Assembly (NCBI GenBank): GCA_950106755.1
Contig: OX467087.1
Coordinates: 15,752,047-15,816,046, forward strand
DNA: 64,000 nt
Direction of reading: 5' to 3'
DNA from: Climacium dendroides
Lineage: Eukaryota; Streptophyta; Bryopsida; Hypnales; Climaciaceae
This document shows, piece after piece, positions 1-10,999 of this stretch. Numbering within the stretch: the stretch's first letter is position 1; each line of letters begins with the position of its first letter. The notes under the pieces were generated by a model that was not told the DNA's origin, ran no database searches, and saw only the letters and a program-made list of their open reading frames with translations. Made by a program: the position numbers and the translations under genes.

Positions 1-1348
1 GTACAAAATAAAATGATGTTAGGAAATGGTTTAGGAAACCAACAGAATTGGTTTGGTATTTTTTTGAGCTTGTATGAATATAATACAAACTTGTGAAAAC
101 AAGTGCGTAGATGGACCTAGTGTGACCAATAGACTAATTCCAAAGTGGACACGGACACACTCAAAAGCAATAGCCCCTAAGCTTGTATCATGCTCATTTT
201 ATTGGCCAACACAAACTCACCTCATCACTGTGACACATTCATAGAAACTCACATTAGGAAAAAATTGAACCCCAAAAGAGGTCGCTTCGTAATGCAAAAG
301 CTTGGGAGGATAGCACAGTTCTATCATGAAGAATGGAGCATAGGCCAAGTGGTGGTTCTAATGAGGATGTGGCCACCTTCATATTCATCCAATTAGTATA
401 AAAACTAATAAGAAAACTCAAGGTCTCTTTGTGGGTTCAATTTTTTCCTAATGCTTGTCAACATTGGGTCCACCTACGCTTTAGTTTAGGATTTATTCTA
501 AGAATCCATAAACAACTCCTGTTACATTTGGATGCATATACCTTATGCATCAACAAAATCTAGCCATTGGAAAATGCTAAGGAATGTTACATTCATAATC
601 AACAGTGTCCAATATGCTATACCTACATTTGGACCCACAAACTATAGGTCACTTTTGCATGAACATTGATTACACAAGATGTATGGCACAAAATATCAAT
701 GAGAGTCTATTATTGGTTGTCAGTAGATAGACCTTGAGATAATGTTCTCAAAATTCATAACTTATTCATATGGTGTCTAAACAACATATGCTAAAGGATG
801 TTGGAATCCTCTTTCAATTGTAACTAAAATATAATAAAAATAATTTATATTTAATTATTATTATTATATTTAATTACAATTAGTGAAAATTTTAGATTTA
901 TATACTATAGTACCTACATTAGGGTTTGTTGTTTATCTCAATATTAGACTATGGATAATACTATGTATTAAGCTTGATTGGAAAAATTCCAATTTTTCAT
1001 TAAGCTGTGTAAATGTAAAAGTTGGTTTCTGTTTTGGAGTGGTTAGTTTGGTGTTGTGTGACTTCTCCTACCTAATTTGAGGACCCATATTCCAAACACA
1101 AATCTTAATTTTTAAAATTTTATCATTCCACATCAAATAGATAATTCCTTAGTTTTCTTCTACCCATGATAAAAAAATGTTAGTTTTTTAATTTAGTACA
1201 ATAATGTAGTTGGATTGGTAGGATGATCCAAATAGACCCAATTCAATTGTCACTTGTACTATTGGACCAAAATTTATTTGATTCCATCTTAATGCAATGC
1301 AAAGTCTATTAAGTTCACATAGAGATAGGGTGTATGCATTGATTAACT
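1..1348. other. AT-rich intergenic stretch, no gene seen
   Basis: Short open frames here (for example 190-396 and 883-1080) have no recognisable domain, codon pattern or partner exon. I see no RNA gene. The stretch ends where the 1.1-kb foldback element begins. Confidence 0.5.
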
Positions 1349-2446
1349 TACTTAGGGGTGATTCCAAGAAAGACCAAATGATTTTGGCAAGGTTTTGTCA
1401 AATTGATTTTGTCTTTTATTGCTATAATTTTTGAATTAAAAACCCAATGCCCAAAATAAAAAAATCTATTTTTAGATATTTTGATTGTAATTATTTTTTT
1501 TATTTTTTTATATTTAAATTTTTTTAATATTTAAAATTCAATTTCTCTAAATTGTCACACTTTTGGAAGGTTGTTTTTAGTACTAGGAAGTATCCAAATT
1601 TAATATACTAAAGCTGAAATTTTGGTGATTTATTTCCACACTAGTAGGGCATGTTTGACATAAAGAGCATCAACTAATACATTATTTTATGTCCTCCACG
1701 TTCGTACAAAGAGGCCCCAAAAATAGCTTTATGGCATGCACACTTTTGAACATTGAAGATGGTTTTAAATTCATTTTTAGGGTGAAATATCATCATCAAG
1801 ATCTCACAAATGACCAATTTTTTCATTTTTTCATTTTTTCATTTTTGATTTATTAAAAATCAAAATGTTGAAATATACCTTTTCTGGGACATTTTGAATT
1901 GAAGGTAGAATAGGAGTATTTCAATGTTTTGATTTTTAATTAATCAATAATAAAGAATTAAAAAACTAAAAATTGATCATTTTAATAACTTGATAGTGAT
2001 GTGATTTCACCAAAAAAATGAATTAAAAACCATCTCTAATGTTCAAATGTGTGCATGCAATAAAGCTACTTTGGGGGCCTATGTGTATGAAAGTGGAGGA
2101 CATAAAATAACATATTTTTTGATGTTCTTCATATTGAACAAGCTCCCACTAGTGTGGGAATAGATTACCAAAATTTTAGCTCTAGTATATTAAATTTGGG
2201 TACTCCCTAGTACTAAAAACAAAAAAACCCAAAAGTGTGACAAATTAGAGAAATTGAATTTTAAATATAAAATGATTTTTAAATATTTTTGAAAAATAAG
2301 GGATATAATTACAATCAAAACATTTAGAAATAGATTTATTACTTTTGGCATTGGGTTTAAAACTCAAAAGTTATAGCTTGGATAAAAACTAGTTTGGCAA
2401 AATGCTATCAAAATTGTTCGATCTTTCTTGCAATCACCCTTAGGTA
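1349..2446. mobile_element. Foldback (long inverted-repeat) element, 1.1 kb
   Basis: The left arm (about 1349-1876) and right arm (about 1916-2446) are inverted copies of each other with moderate divergence, separated by roughly 40 bp. Matching landmarks are the outer ends (TACTTAGGGGTGATT on the left, TACCTAAGGGTGATT on the complement of the right) and the centre, where AAAATCAAAATGTTGAAATA is mirrored around 1916-1945. No protein is encoded, so it would be non-autonomous. I could not settle a target duplication at the outer ends. The arms have collected many substitutions and small gaps, so the insertion is not recent. Confidence 0.75.
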
Positions 2447-3927
2447 GTATTTAGAAAAAGAAGTCTTAGGTCACTAAGCTATAGTACATTTATTCAAAAC
2501 ATAAAGTTGAGTTGGACATTGAGTTACTAGTGTAAAAATACATCAATGTTATTTTACGTTGTTGAATAATGCTATGAATAATTTCTATGAACAATGTTGT
2601 GAATATTATTTATAAACAATGGAATTATATGTAGAAATATCAAAGTTTCCAATGTTTGTTTTAGTTTCTAAATTTGAAAACCATCTTGTTTTGATGAAGG
2701 GTAGTGAATGTAAGATAACATTGATGTTCTATAATAATATCATACAATCTTTTTCGTGTATAAGGGGTGAAATCTTTAAAGTTAGTTGTAAAGAATCATA
2801 AATATAGTACCATACTCATTCCCAGAATACAATATATTTACTAAAATATGGTAAAGATATCTTCATTTGGATGTCATATTATAATATAAACCTCATCATA
2901 CTCAAACACTACACTATACAAATAAATGCATGACCATTTTGAATCTTTTGAGACAAGTGAGAGGTACAAAAATGATCCAAATTAGGCTAAGAGTGTCATG
3001 GGTTATAGGATCCAAGAAAAAAATGAATAAAATACAATTGTTATCAAGTTATGTAACCCAAATAACTCAATTGAAGCCTTTTATCACTTTTTGTTACTTT
3101 CCATGCATTCAACATAGACACTTGTATGTATGTGTATGTATAAATAATGTCTTTATTAAGAGCACACTTGATAGGCTTATAATTTGGTTACCTTTTTTTA
3201 TTAGGTTTTCTAATCTAACATTGAACTACATGATGAAATCAAATTTCAAAATCTCTACTTTGAATATGTAATAGAAACTTCATAGCCTCTTGTTCATCAT
3301 TTTATTTGTAACATAAATTAGTGTGAAATGCCCAAAAAATAGTGTGAGACAACCTAATGAGCCTAAATATTTAATGAACTAGAATGTAAAAGATCCTTCA
3401 TTGGTAAGCAAATGAATGTTGTCATATTAGTGCTACTATTTGGAAAGAATTAAGATAGAAGTTGCATGAATGTGGGATGATTGTGGATGAATTATGGGTG
3501 ACTATTGGATAGCAATGATGGTGTTTAAGGACGTATGAAAATACATTATACTATGTTTATCTCGAGTGCTATGAACCTCCATATTAGTGCTTCGAAAATA
3601 CTATGAACAACCTATCAAATTCAAGTAATTTTCAAAATAATATGAGTTACTAAGTTAGAATAGAATTAATATATGTGGGTGCTCTAATTGAATCAACTTG
3701 AATAAACAATCACATTTTCAAACTATATACTTGTGTTTAGATCAAATTTTTTTGTCAAAATCTAGCTGTGAGTTGATATTATTTGGCATTGGGCTTTATG
3801 TAGTGGTGTTTAAGAGAGCTGAAGTACCTATGTCAACCTAGCATAGTCGCAAGTAGCATTTTTATTTATTTATTCTAGAACTTGTGTTCCTAGCAGCATG
3901 CCATTGCATTATATTTGGAGGGACATT
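2447..3927. other. AT-rich intergenic stretch, nothing recognised
   Basis: There are small open frames (2619-2801, 2930-3271) but no domain, splice-compatible exon chain or RNA gene that I can support. Confidence 0.4.
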
Positions 3928-4257
3928 AAAGTATTTGTTCTTTCTATCAGAAATGGCGACATATTCCCCCAAAAAACCCATTGGTCACAAGTCATAACTT
4001 AGCTATGGCCAAGTCTAAATACACTCCGAAGTAAATAGAAAGTCATAGCCAGACTTCTTGGGGTATGCTCTCCATCGGATGCAACACTCAAAAGTATTTG
4101 TTCTTTCTATCAGAAATGGTGACATATTCCCCCAAAAAATCCATTGGTCACAAGTCATAACTTAGCTATGGCCAAGTCTAAATACACTCCGAAGTAAATA
4201 GAAAGTCATAGCCAGACTTCTTGGGGGTATGCTCTCCATCGGATGCAACACTCAAAT
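3928..4257 (+). repeat. Tandem duplication, 163-bp unit, two copies
   Basis: The block starting AAAGTATTTGTTCTTTCTAT near 3928 is repeated at 4091. The two copies differ at only a few bases (for example GGCGAC against GGTGAC, and one extra G in the second copy), so the duplication is recent compared with the other repeats here. No coding frame is preserved through it. Confidence 0.9.
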
Positions 4258-4900
4258 GTTGAACTGATGAGCCAATGTCATGTATGGTAGAACCACCCAT
4301 AAGTGATTTCGTGCATGTTTTGGAGCAGCGTAAGGCAAGATAAAGTTTCTATTGTGTAGGAAGATAGAAATCACAGAGATTGCAACTTTTTTGGTAATTT
4401 TATGTCTTGAATTGAAATTACTATGAATTTTAGAAGCCAAAAGTTGACCTCAACTTCAACCCAATGTATAAAGTCTTCCAATTCCAATCATTCAAGAACT
4501 ACTTTCTCGCTCACTACTTTGGGACATGTGTCATGATCTTATTAATCCTAATCTTAAAAAGGAGAAAAAAAACATTCCAAGCTTTGGTTGGAAATCTGTT
4601 CCAGCCTTAGTTGTAAATAGTTACAGGTTGGGTATGGATTTCTGGTTGGGAATGGGTGGTTCTACCATAAGTTATGCCGACCACAAGAGCTTCAGCATGA
4701 CCCTGTGCCTGCGGGTTGGCGAGAATGGAATTGGATTCAGAATCTCCTTGTTTTTGAGCAAGTGGTGGGTTCTCGATTGACCTTCTTGACGAGAGCATTT
4801 CATTTGAGGATTTTTAATAACGATTTACACTTTGTTAGTGTTTCAAGATTTTTTAGGATTTCATTTAATTAATCACAAGGGTGTCCATATATGATGCATT
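4258..4900. other. Spacer upstream of the B3 remnant
   Basis: Open frames overlap on both strands (4526-4780 plus, 4607-4798 minus). The stretch 4650-4790 has higher GC and could hold further degenerate B3-gene sequence, but I cannot align it to a domain. Confidence 0.3.
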
Positions 4901-4904
4901 GTCT

Positions 4905-6054
4905 ACCTCGTTGGCGCAGATGATACCTGTGAGCTTCGTCCACACTCACCGTCACTGTCACATACTCGGCACGGTGATCTCCGTTTTATGGGACCAAATG
5001 GACACAAGCACTCTGTGAAGCTCACAGTGAGAATTTCTACCCAAGAGAAGCTTGTGTCCTCATTCTGTGTGCCACTCATGACTGGAAAGGATTTGTGCAG
5101 GAAAGCAGGCTTCTGGAGGGTGACTGCGTCCTCTTCAGGATGGTGGGAAACTTGTGATTCTATGTCCTCGTCTCCGGACTCGAAAACGCCTTTGTCAAAA
5201 TCCCTACCCCCTCCAAGTGTGAAAAAGAACGCGGACTTGGCAAGTATGGAAGGGAAGACCATAGAATCATACTGCACACCAAGGTTCCATGTCTCCATCT
5301 CCATCGGAAGGTTACTACAAACCAAGCAACCACAGACTTAACCCAAGTGTGAATTCAGTTTCAACCTCGCAGAAACAAGTATCCAGCCAGGGCGTGGTGT
5401 GATGATATGAAGGAGTCATTGTGTATCATTCCTTATCATTGAGATCTGGATTGTGTGATCAAATATGCAGAACTCGACGCTGCCATCTGTTCGAACTCCA
5501 GATTTCCCTGGTTTATCAACAAGCTCACGGAAATTAACCTCGGCGATTACGTCCATCAACTGGTAAGAGCTCACTGATCACCTTTTTGCACTGAATCATT
5601 ATTGCGAATTGTTCACCAATCATGGTTAATGGAATGTACAAGCCTATGCGTTTTCCAAACCATTGCATTTGAATTTCTGTCTAGAGCAGTTTCCAGGTTA
5701 GAAAGTTGCAAAACACTTATTCATGACGGTCGCCGTTTCTTAGTAACTAAGTAAGCTGCCCCAACTGATGCTTCCTTCCAGGAGCTGCCAATTTGTTTGC
5801 TAAGGAGCATGGGAACGAGCGCGACTTTGGAGTATTGTGAAGCTCAAGTTTTCGTCCACTGTTCACACGACTATCTGAGTGCAATTCCGGCACGGTTGGA
5901 AAGATTTCGATCGCACTTGAAAATAGGTTCGAGGAGGGTGACTTGCTGCTTTTCTCTCTTGTGGGACTCTCCACGTTCGTTGTTCAAGTGTTTACCGAAG
6001 CCAACTGACGGTTACAATGAGCTGTCGGCTACTGTACGAGTGTACGCCTCCTAA
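4905..6054 (+). pseudogene. Remnant of a multi-B3-domain transcription factor gene
   Basis: Two separate stretches read as B3 DNA-binding domains of the REM-like plant type. The first has FMGPNGHKHSVKL (from about 4985), then, in a different frame, GFVQESRLLEGDCVLFRMVG (about 5089-5148), the hallmark GW..F..L..GD..LF pattern. It is broken by a frameshift between these parts and by TGA at 5155-5157. The second has LFAKEHG near 5785 and NRFEEGDLLLFSLVG (about 5922-5966), broken by TGA at 5838-5840. Between them a plausible donor (CTG|GTAAGAG near 5560) and acceptor (CTTCCTTCCAG near 5780) suggest an original intron. GC content is higher than in the flanks. Several disabling changes make a working gene unlikely. 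Open frames on the opposite strand here are shadows. Confidence 0.5.
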
Positions 6055-7396
6055 CCTTAAATCTACATTTTTTTTTAGTATGTTATCCATAATCTGTGTC
6101 TGTTGCATTTTGGTGTTTGAACTAAGTCACACTTCAAAGTTCATCAAACATTTTTACAGTATTACACGAATTAAACCTTAAGGACTTTTCATTGTGGACA
6201 GAAAAATTGTCATTGTTGCGTGCTCTCATTCGAAAGAGCCTTGAATTCGTTTGGACTTAGCTGCATGCATGTCCATGCCTAGTCTCAGGGCTTCATGGGC
6301 TTTGGAGACGAATTGCAATGGTAAAATCAGATTTTGGTAATTGAAGAAACAAAAACGCCATTTCAGCATTTTTTTTGCAGGGTTTGAGTTTGTTTATGGC
6401 ATATTTCTCCCCTCATGAATTATCAGTTTGACTAGTGTTTTGGAAGAATTGGCATGGTTGGCATTTGAAAAGTTGGCATGTAAGAGTTCAAACCATTTTG
6501 ATGCAATCAGATTGGATTTACTCATCTTGCATTTACCAATTTTTATAGAAACAGTGTGATCAATATGCCACATTTAACTACTTCTAGACTTTTGAAAGTC
6601 TAAAATTAATATTGATCATTAGGAGAAAAGAAAATGGCCATTTGGAGATAATGCAAAACATCGGGAGGTTTATGCAAAATATTGAGAGATCTATGCAAAA
6701 TCTCGAGAGATTAATATAAATCATTAGGAGATTTATGCAAAGGTAGGATCACTCTATCCAACAAGCATGTATATGGATCCAATATGTTTGAAAATATCTC
6801 AATAATTCCATAAAGATTTGGAAATAAAGATTTTTTAAAAAGAAAACACAAAATGAAAGTAAGTGTGAACATTATTGGCCACTTTTTATGCATGCAAAAT
6901 TACAAAACTCCACACAATAGGCAATATATTACAAAAACAATTTATAGTTTTAAACTTGAAACATCATATTCAATATTTTGGAAGATTGGGGACCTCCCAA
7001 AATATTACTATCTATTTGTATGCCCCCAAATTGAAGTAGAGCTAAAGTAAATTAGAGTTGAAGGGAACTCAATTTTTCAGTTGTTAGCTAAAAATTCCAT
7101 TAAAACAACAATTTTAGATAATTTGAATATCTCATATAAATTATGATTTAGGGTGATAGTAGTGATTTCTTATATAAATGTGATAAATGATCCTTATTGA
7201 ACACCAAACCATGAGTTGAATGATTGGTAACAAGTGGCTAATTATATATCTTGGACAAGAATGTTAGATTAATGGCTAATTAATGGTCCTCTTCATAGAC
7301 CCCTGAAATGAAGGGTGTTATGAGTATTTGCACCCAACGTTGTTATTAACCCCTCATTGCCAGAGGTCCAACCAGGCTTAAAAACTGTCTACCTTT
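6055..7396. other. Non-coding stretch between B3 remnant and giant element
   Basis: No gene is supported. It holds a short minisatellite near 6618-6741 and ordinary AT-rich sequence. The left target-site copy CTTT of the giant element lies at 7393-7396. Confidence 0.5.
6618..6741. repeat. Minisatellite, ~21-bp unit, about five diverged copies
   Basis: Units resemble CATTAGGAGATTTATGCAAAA. The best copies are around 6660-6740, where GAGGTTTATGCAAAAT, GAGATCTATGCAAAAT and GAGATTTATGCAAAG follow each other. Confidence 0.6.
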
Positions 7397-7446
7397 AACA
7401 CCGAATTAGACATTTTTGCACTTGAGGGGTGCAAAATTGCACTTGG
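7397..7446. repeat. Left TIR and subterminal TTGCACTTG repeats
   Basis: The 28-bp terminal repeat occupies 7397-7424. It runs into TTTTGCAC (7414-7421) mirrored by GTGCAAAA (7429-7436), then another TTGCACTTGG at 7437-7446. Repeated, partly palindromic words next to a terminus are typical of transposase-binding sites; that role is inferred. Confidence 0.75.
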
Positions 7447-7709
7447 CTTGATCACCATCCAAAATAGTCAATTTCAAAATATTGGGGGGGGGGGGGGATT
7501 TTAGAAAATATCATTTACTCTTTGAGAAACAAATTTCCTAGTGGAAAATTGTCAAAAAACTCCATACTTAATATATATACTTCATGAAAACCTTACATAT
7601 TTCTCAACGTGTATTACTTCTTCAGTACTTCTCTTTGCACTTCACATTCAGTACTTCTGAATACCTATAATTACAGTGTTTGAAATGCATTGAATACTAC
7701 AATGTCACT
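7447..7709. other. Left subterminal non-coding region with a 14-G run
   Basis: This is the 3' side of the transposase-like gene. It holds an uninterrupted run of 14 G (7484-7497) and otherwise AT-rich sequence, probably 3' untranslated and subterminal transposon DNA. Confidence 0.5.
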
Positions 7710-9755
7710 CTAATACATATCCAAATCATTCTGCAAACGTTCATCATCCAAGTTCTCCATTTGCATCGCTATATATTCTAAAAGATGAGGTTTTGCTTCC
7801 TGAGGAATTATTATGTGTCCCTCAGTTTGTACACCATACACTGTTACATTTGAACCTATTACATGACCACTTCTTCCTCTACGAGGGACATGCTCCCATG
7901 AATATATTGTGGCTTCCTTGTCAATCCAAGAAAACCTCTCTCCAGATGGTTCCCAAGTACCTTCCATGCAATTCGTGTACCTCACTCGATTACTGCCTGC
8001 CTCTTCTTGTACTCCTCGTTTCATAGCTGGCCAGTACCACAATATCTTCATCTTTGAGGAACGCCTTCCTTGACCAAATTCTAGAACCTTTCCAATATAA
8101 AAAGGAACTCCTCCTCTGACTTCTTGCAACTCCACAGTAAGAGCCACAAATTGACCAATGACAACGTCATTCTCTGGATTGAATGTAGGAAAAAGATCTT
8201 CGCTTGCACCTTGAACTTGTGCAGGTGCTGTTTCATTCCGTACACCTCTATTCCTCCCACCTATCACTCTTCGTGATCCTTCTTGTGCAGGCCTTTCCCT
8301 ACGGGGTCCAAAGTACCCCCTCCTCTCTAGATTGGGCATGGTTACCATAATCAAGTCAACGTCTGCACTTTCCATTGTACCTCTTCCTGCATCAATTGGT
8401 TCACTTGAATTTGTACCTGCTTCTCCAAGATTGGGCGAATGATCCCCATCCCCATTTTGGTTTATGACCTCACTTGGCCAGAACGGTAATTCACGATATA
8501 TTCCTCTATTCCAATGCGGGAAGTCCTCCAAATAATCTTTGAATTCTGTTATCTTCTGTGCGACTTCCACATTTCTCATACGATTTATGCCTCTTAATGC
8601 CAACTTCTCCTTGTAAGTTATGAATTCGTCAAGTGCCTTCAATTCCCTGTTGTCTGCTGGAAACACTTCAGCAAGGTCTGGTTTCTCTGCTACGCTCGGT
8701 AGAGAATTCAAACACAAGTGACCTCTCTCCGGGCCCCATTCATCTGAGCAAAAATGTTTGTGTTGTACACGTACCAAACCATTGTCCACATAGAACCTCA
8801 TGTGGTGCGGAAATGTTATACCAGTCAATGAGTCCCCTCCACGTAGCAAATGAGGTGTAATGAAGGCCTTCCAATCACGAACATGCTCAAGTTGTCGAGC
8901 TTTTACAAAAGCTTCCGTGTATGATGTCCCTTTCTCCACAAGTTCCAACATCTCGTCTAGTGTATCTATGTCTTTCCTCTTTAGTACATTGGAAATGACA
9001 CTGAACTTTTGATCAATGTCTTCATGCGTGTGTCCCACTATTAGAAAACAAAGATGCACTTCTTTGAAAAACCCAAGCCCAACCAATGCAGCACACATTG
9101 CAAACATGTACACATTCTTGTTCTCCCTCGTCGTGTTATTGGCTTGAATCCTCAATGTCGATGGCAGTGATCCCTTTCTTTGCTTCACATCACATATAAC
9201 GTTCATTAGAGACGTTATAACTTGATTGCTATCATGTTTGTGGTGAGCATCTACCCACACGTCTGCGTACAAGCCAATCCCGTGCACAAGTACTCCACAG
9301 AGATGAGTCTTCACAAATCGAGATTCAATGTTCTTCACAGTCTGTCTCATCTTCGGTATCATGGTCGTATTCTGATCCATACCATCCACAATTAAACACA
9401 TGAAAATGTCTGGAGTGATCATAGCTGATCTCTTGAACAACCAATAATCTCGTCTCTCCTCCATTTGGTATCGGATGTGTATCACATACAACTCTTTGAT
9501 CTTCACTTTCGCTGCTACATTGGTTGTGGATTCCATTCCACACTTGTACTCCCAACAATGATAGCACTTTGAAAACCGAGAAAATGGTGGGATCTGCACA
9601 TGCGGAAATTCCTTTCGCCATAGTCGACGGAAAGAGCTAATTGATAATTCCGAACCATCCACCAATTTCTTCACTTCTTCATTCACATACTGAAATACAT
9701 CTAGTTTTGTGGTATTCATAGGCAAAAGAATCAACGGCAACACTGTACCGTCCAT
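7710..9755 (-). CDS. DUF7869-type transposase-like protein, C-terminal part (681 codons)
   Basis: The frame is open for 681 codons from 9755 to TAG at 7710-7712. It matches the order of conserved blocks of DUF7869-type proteins of plants and animals: SSFRRLWRKEFPHV (40-53), FSKCYHCWEYKC (61-72, zinc-knuckle-like), LIVDGMDQ (121-128), GVLVHG (154-159), QANNTTRENKN (204-214), GHTHEDIDQKFS (241-252). These look like the acidic positions of an RNase-H-fold DDE/D enzyme: D124, residue 206 and E245/D246. Family members I recall have Asp-Asn where this copy has N206-N207 (AAT AAC), so the second acidic residue seems lost. Residues about 530-620 (VVIGQFVALTVEL, PFYIGKVLEF, ILWYWP) resemble the BAH/Tudor-like tail found in such proteins. 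It is in the same frame as the block at 9762-10916, separated only by TGA. The ATG at 9755 is probably an internal methionine of a longer protein. Catalytic role is inferred, not shown. Confidence 0.6.
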   Translation of the reverse strand: MDGTVLPLILLPMNTTKLDVFQYVNEEVKKLVDGSELSISSFRRLWRKEFPHVQIPPFSRFSKCYHCWEYKCGMESTTNVAAKVKIKELYVIHIRYQMEERRDYWLFKRSAMITPDIFMCLIVDGMDQNTTMIPKMRQTVKNIESRFVKTHLCGVLVHGIGLYADVWVDAHHKHDSNQVITSLMNVICDVKQRKGSLPSTLRIQANNTTRENKNVYMFAMCAALVGLGFFKEVHLCFLIVGHTHEDIDQKFSVISNVLKRKDIDTLDEMLELVEKGTSYTEAFVKARQLEHVRDWKAFITPHLLRGGDSLTGITFPHHMRFYVDNGLVRVQHKHFCSDEWGPERGHLCLNSLPSVAEKPDLAEVFPADNRELKALDEFITYKEKLALRGINRMRNVEVAQKITEFKDYLEDFPHWNRGIYRELPFWPSEVINQNGDGDHSPNLGEAGTNSSEPIDAGRGTMESADVDLIMVTMPNLERRGYFGPRRERPAQEGSRRVIGGRNRGVRNETAPAQVQGASEDLFPTFNPENDVVIGQFVALTVELQEVRGGVPFYIGKVLEFGQGRRSSKMKILWYWPAMKRGVQEEAGSNRVRYTNCMEGTWEPSGERFSWIDKEATIYSWEHVPRRGRSGHVIGSNVTVYGVQTEGHIIIPQEAKPHLLEYIAMQMENLDDERLQNDLDMY

Positions 9756-9761
9756 TTTCCT

Positions 9762-10916
9762 TCAAACTGATCGATGAGGTTGTTGACATCCAGTCTCTTT
9801 CACAAAAATATCAAGGCTCTCTCTTGCTGCAGAGAACTTCGCACTCTCATTTCCTTGGCACGTGTTTCCATGTACTGCTGCCACTTTTCCATACACTGCA
9901 TGTGCTGTCTTCAATTGCTTCAATCGCCTTTGAGAGTACCCCAATGCCACAGCGTAACATGCATTACAGACGACTACTCCGTCTAACTTAGTGACATATT
10001 TGTCTCTAGAAGGCCCCCGTGTTCGAGTGTAAAAGGCATTGAGCATTTGCATTATCCATGTAGCCCTTTCTTCATACTTTTGACCCCAAGCCATATATCG
10101 TTGATCTAAAATAGATTTCGGATCCACATGCACCAAACAGTTCCACTTACAACCTCCTTTTTCCTTTGCACACATTACACTTTCAAGTGTCACTTTCTGA
10201 CTAGCTGATTCTCCCCTTTCTCTTGGATTCTTCACCCGTGCCCTCCTGTTTGTCATTGAATACTTCCTCCTCGGTGTATCCCTGGGTAGTCCTTCCATTG
10301 TTGTATAATTGGCAGTGCTACCTTGAGAGCCTTGTATTATAGGTGAACTTCTTGCACGTGTATTAGTTTCACCAAAAGTTGGTGGTGTACGTCGAGAATT
10401 GCTGAGGTCATCATCTTCGTCACAAAAATCAAACTCCGCTGTAGACACAAGATGGAATGAAAAATTATGCCCTTCCCTTGAAGTACTACTTGTCGTTCTC
10501 AACTCTGATGGAAGTGGCGATTTCACTAAACCACGACGCCATCGTATGATTTTTCCTACACAATCACCTAAAAACTTCCCAACCACCTCACCAACCCACT
10601 TCTTGACATCCACTGCTTCTGTAACTTTCACAGCCAATTCAAAAGGTCGTAATTTCACTTGGTGAAGTTCGAGTCCACATGTAATACTATTATCCACCAC
10701 ACCAACACCCACGACGCATCCGTCGTCACCGAGGAGTTTCACCGTACCATGAATAGACTCTGGTACTACACGTGGACCTGGAGGACCTTTTTCTTGGAAA
10801 AGTCTTCCGCGTACTACCCGGGCCAATCTTTCCCCTACGCTTCTTTGTTCCGTTGCGATTGTTGTTCTGCCTTCAGTATTCAAAATCACTGGACTCCCAA
10901 ATGCTGCTGATGTCAT
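9762..10916 (-). CDS. N-terminal part of the DUF7869-type protein (384 codons), ends in-frame TGA
   Basis: This block is in frame with 7710-9755. The stop TGA (9762-9764) is followed by two sense codons and then the ATG at 9755. Together they have the family's order: a Cys cluster (C249, C256, C260), VCNACYAVALGYSQRRL (316-332), an HGN motif (349-351), then the region leading into the transposase-like half. This implies one ancestral protein of over 1,000 residues. Residues about 57-130 (HGTVKLL, VGVGVV, VVGKFLGDCVGKIIRW) resemble the DUF8039-type domain found in proteins next to plant CACTA transposases; that match is from memory of the pattern and is tentative. Residues 170-245 are low-complexity and basic. 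The single stop is either a disabling mutation or, less likely, a readthrough site; the context TGA-A is not a known strong readthrough signal. Confidence 0.55.
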   Translation of the reverse strand: MTSAAFGSPVILNTEGRTTIATEQRSVGERLARVVRGRLFQEKGPPGPRVVPESIHGTVKLLGDDGCVVGVGVVDNSITCGLELHQVKLRPFELAVKVTEAVDVKKWVGEVVGKFLGDCVGKIIRWRRGLVKSPLPSELRTTSSTSREGHNFSFHLVSTAEFDFCDEDDDLSNSRRTPPTFGETNTRARSSPIIQGSQGSTANYTTMEGLPRDTPRRKYSMTNRRARVKNPRERGESASQKVTLESVMCAKEKGGCKWNCLVHVDPKSILDQRYMAWGQKYEERATWIMQMLNAFYTRTRGPSRDKYVTKLDGVVVCNACYAVALGYSQRRLKQLKTAHAVYGKVAAVHGNTCQGNESAKFSAARESLDIFVKETGCQQPHRSV

Positions 10917-10931
10917 TTTAGTAAGTTTGTA

Positions 10932-10991
10932 CTACACTGTAATTGCTTCTGCTCCACTACGTTCTCGAGTACCTTCCTCTACGCAATCCAT
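10932..10991 (-). other. Short in-frame upstream ORF (19 codons) before the transposase-like gene
   Basis: ATG at 10991 opens 19 codons (MDCVEEGTRERSGAEAITV) ending in TAG at 10932-10934. Five sense codons in the same frame then lead to the ATG at 10916. It could be a leader ORF or an upstream part of the same coding region cut by another stop. I cannot tell which. Confidence 0.35.
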
Positions 10992-10999
10992 TGACGTCA

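Noticed and set aside
4903..5325. A 140-codon minus-strand frame.
   Set aside because: It is antisense to the B3 remnant, whose signature is on the plus strand.
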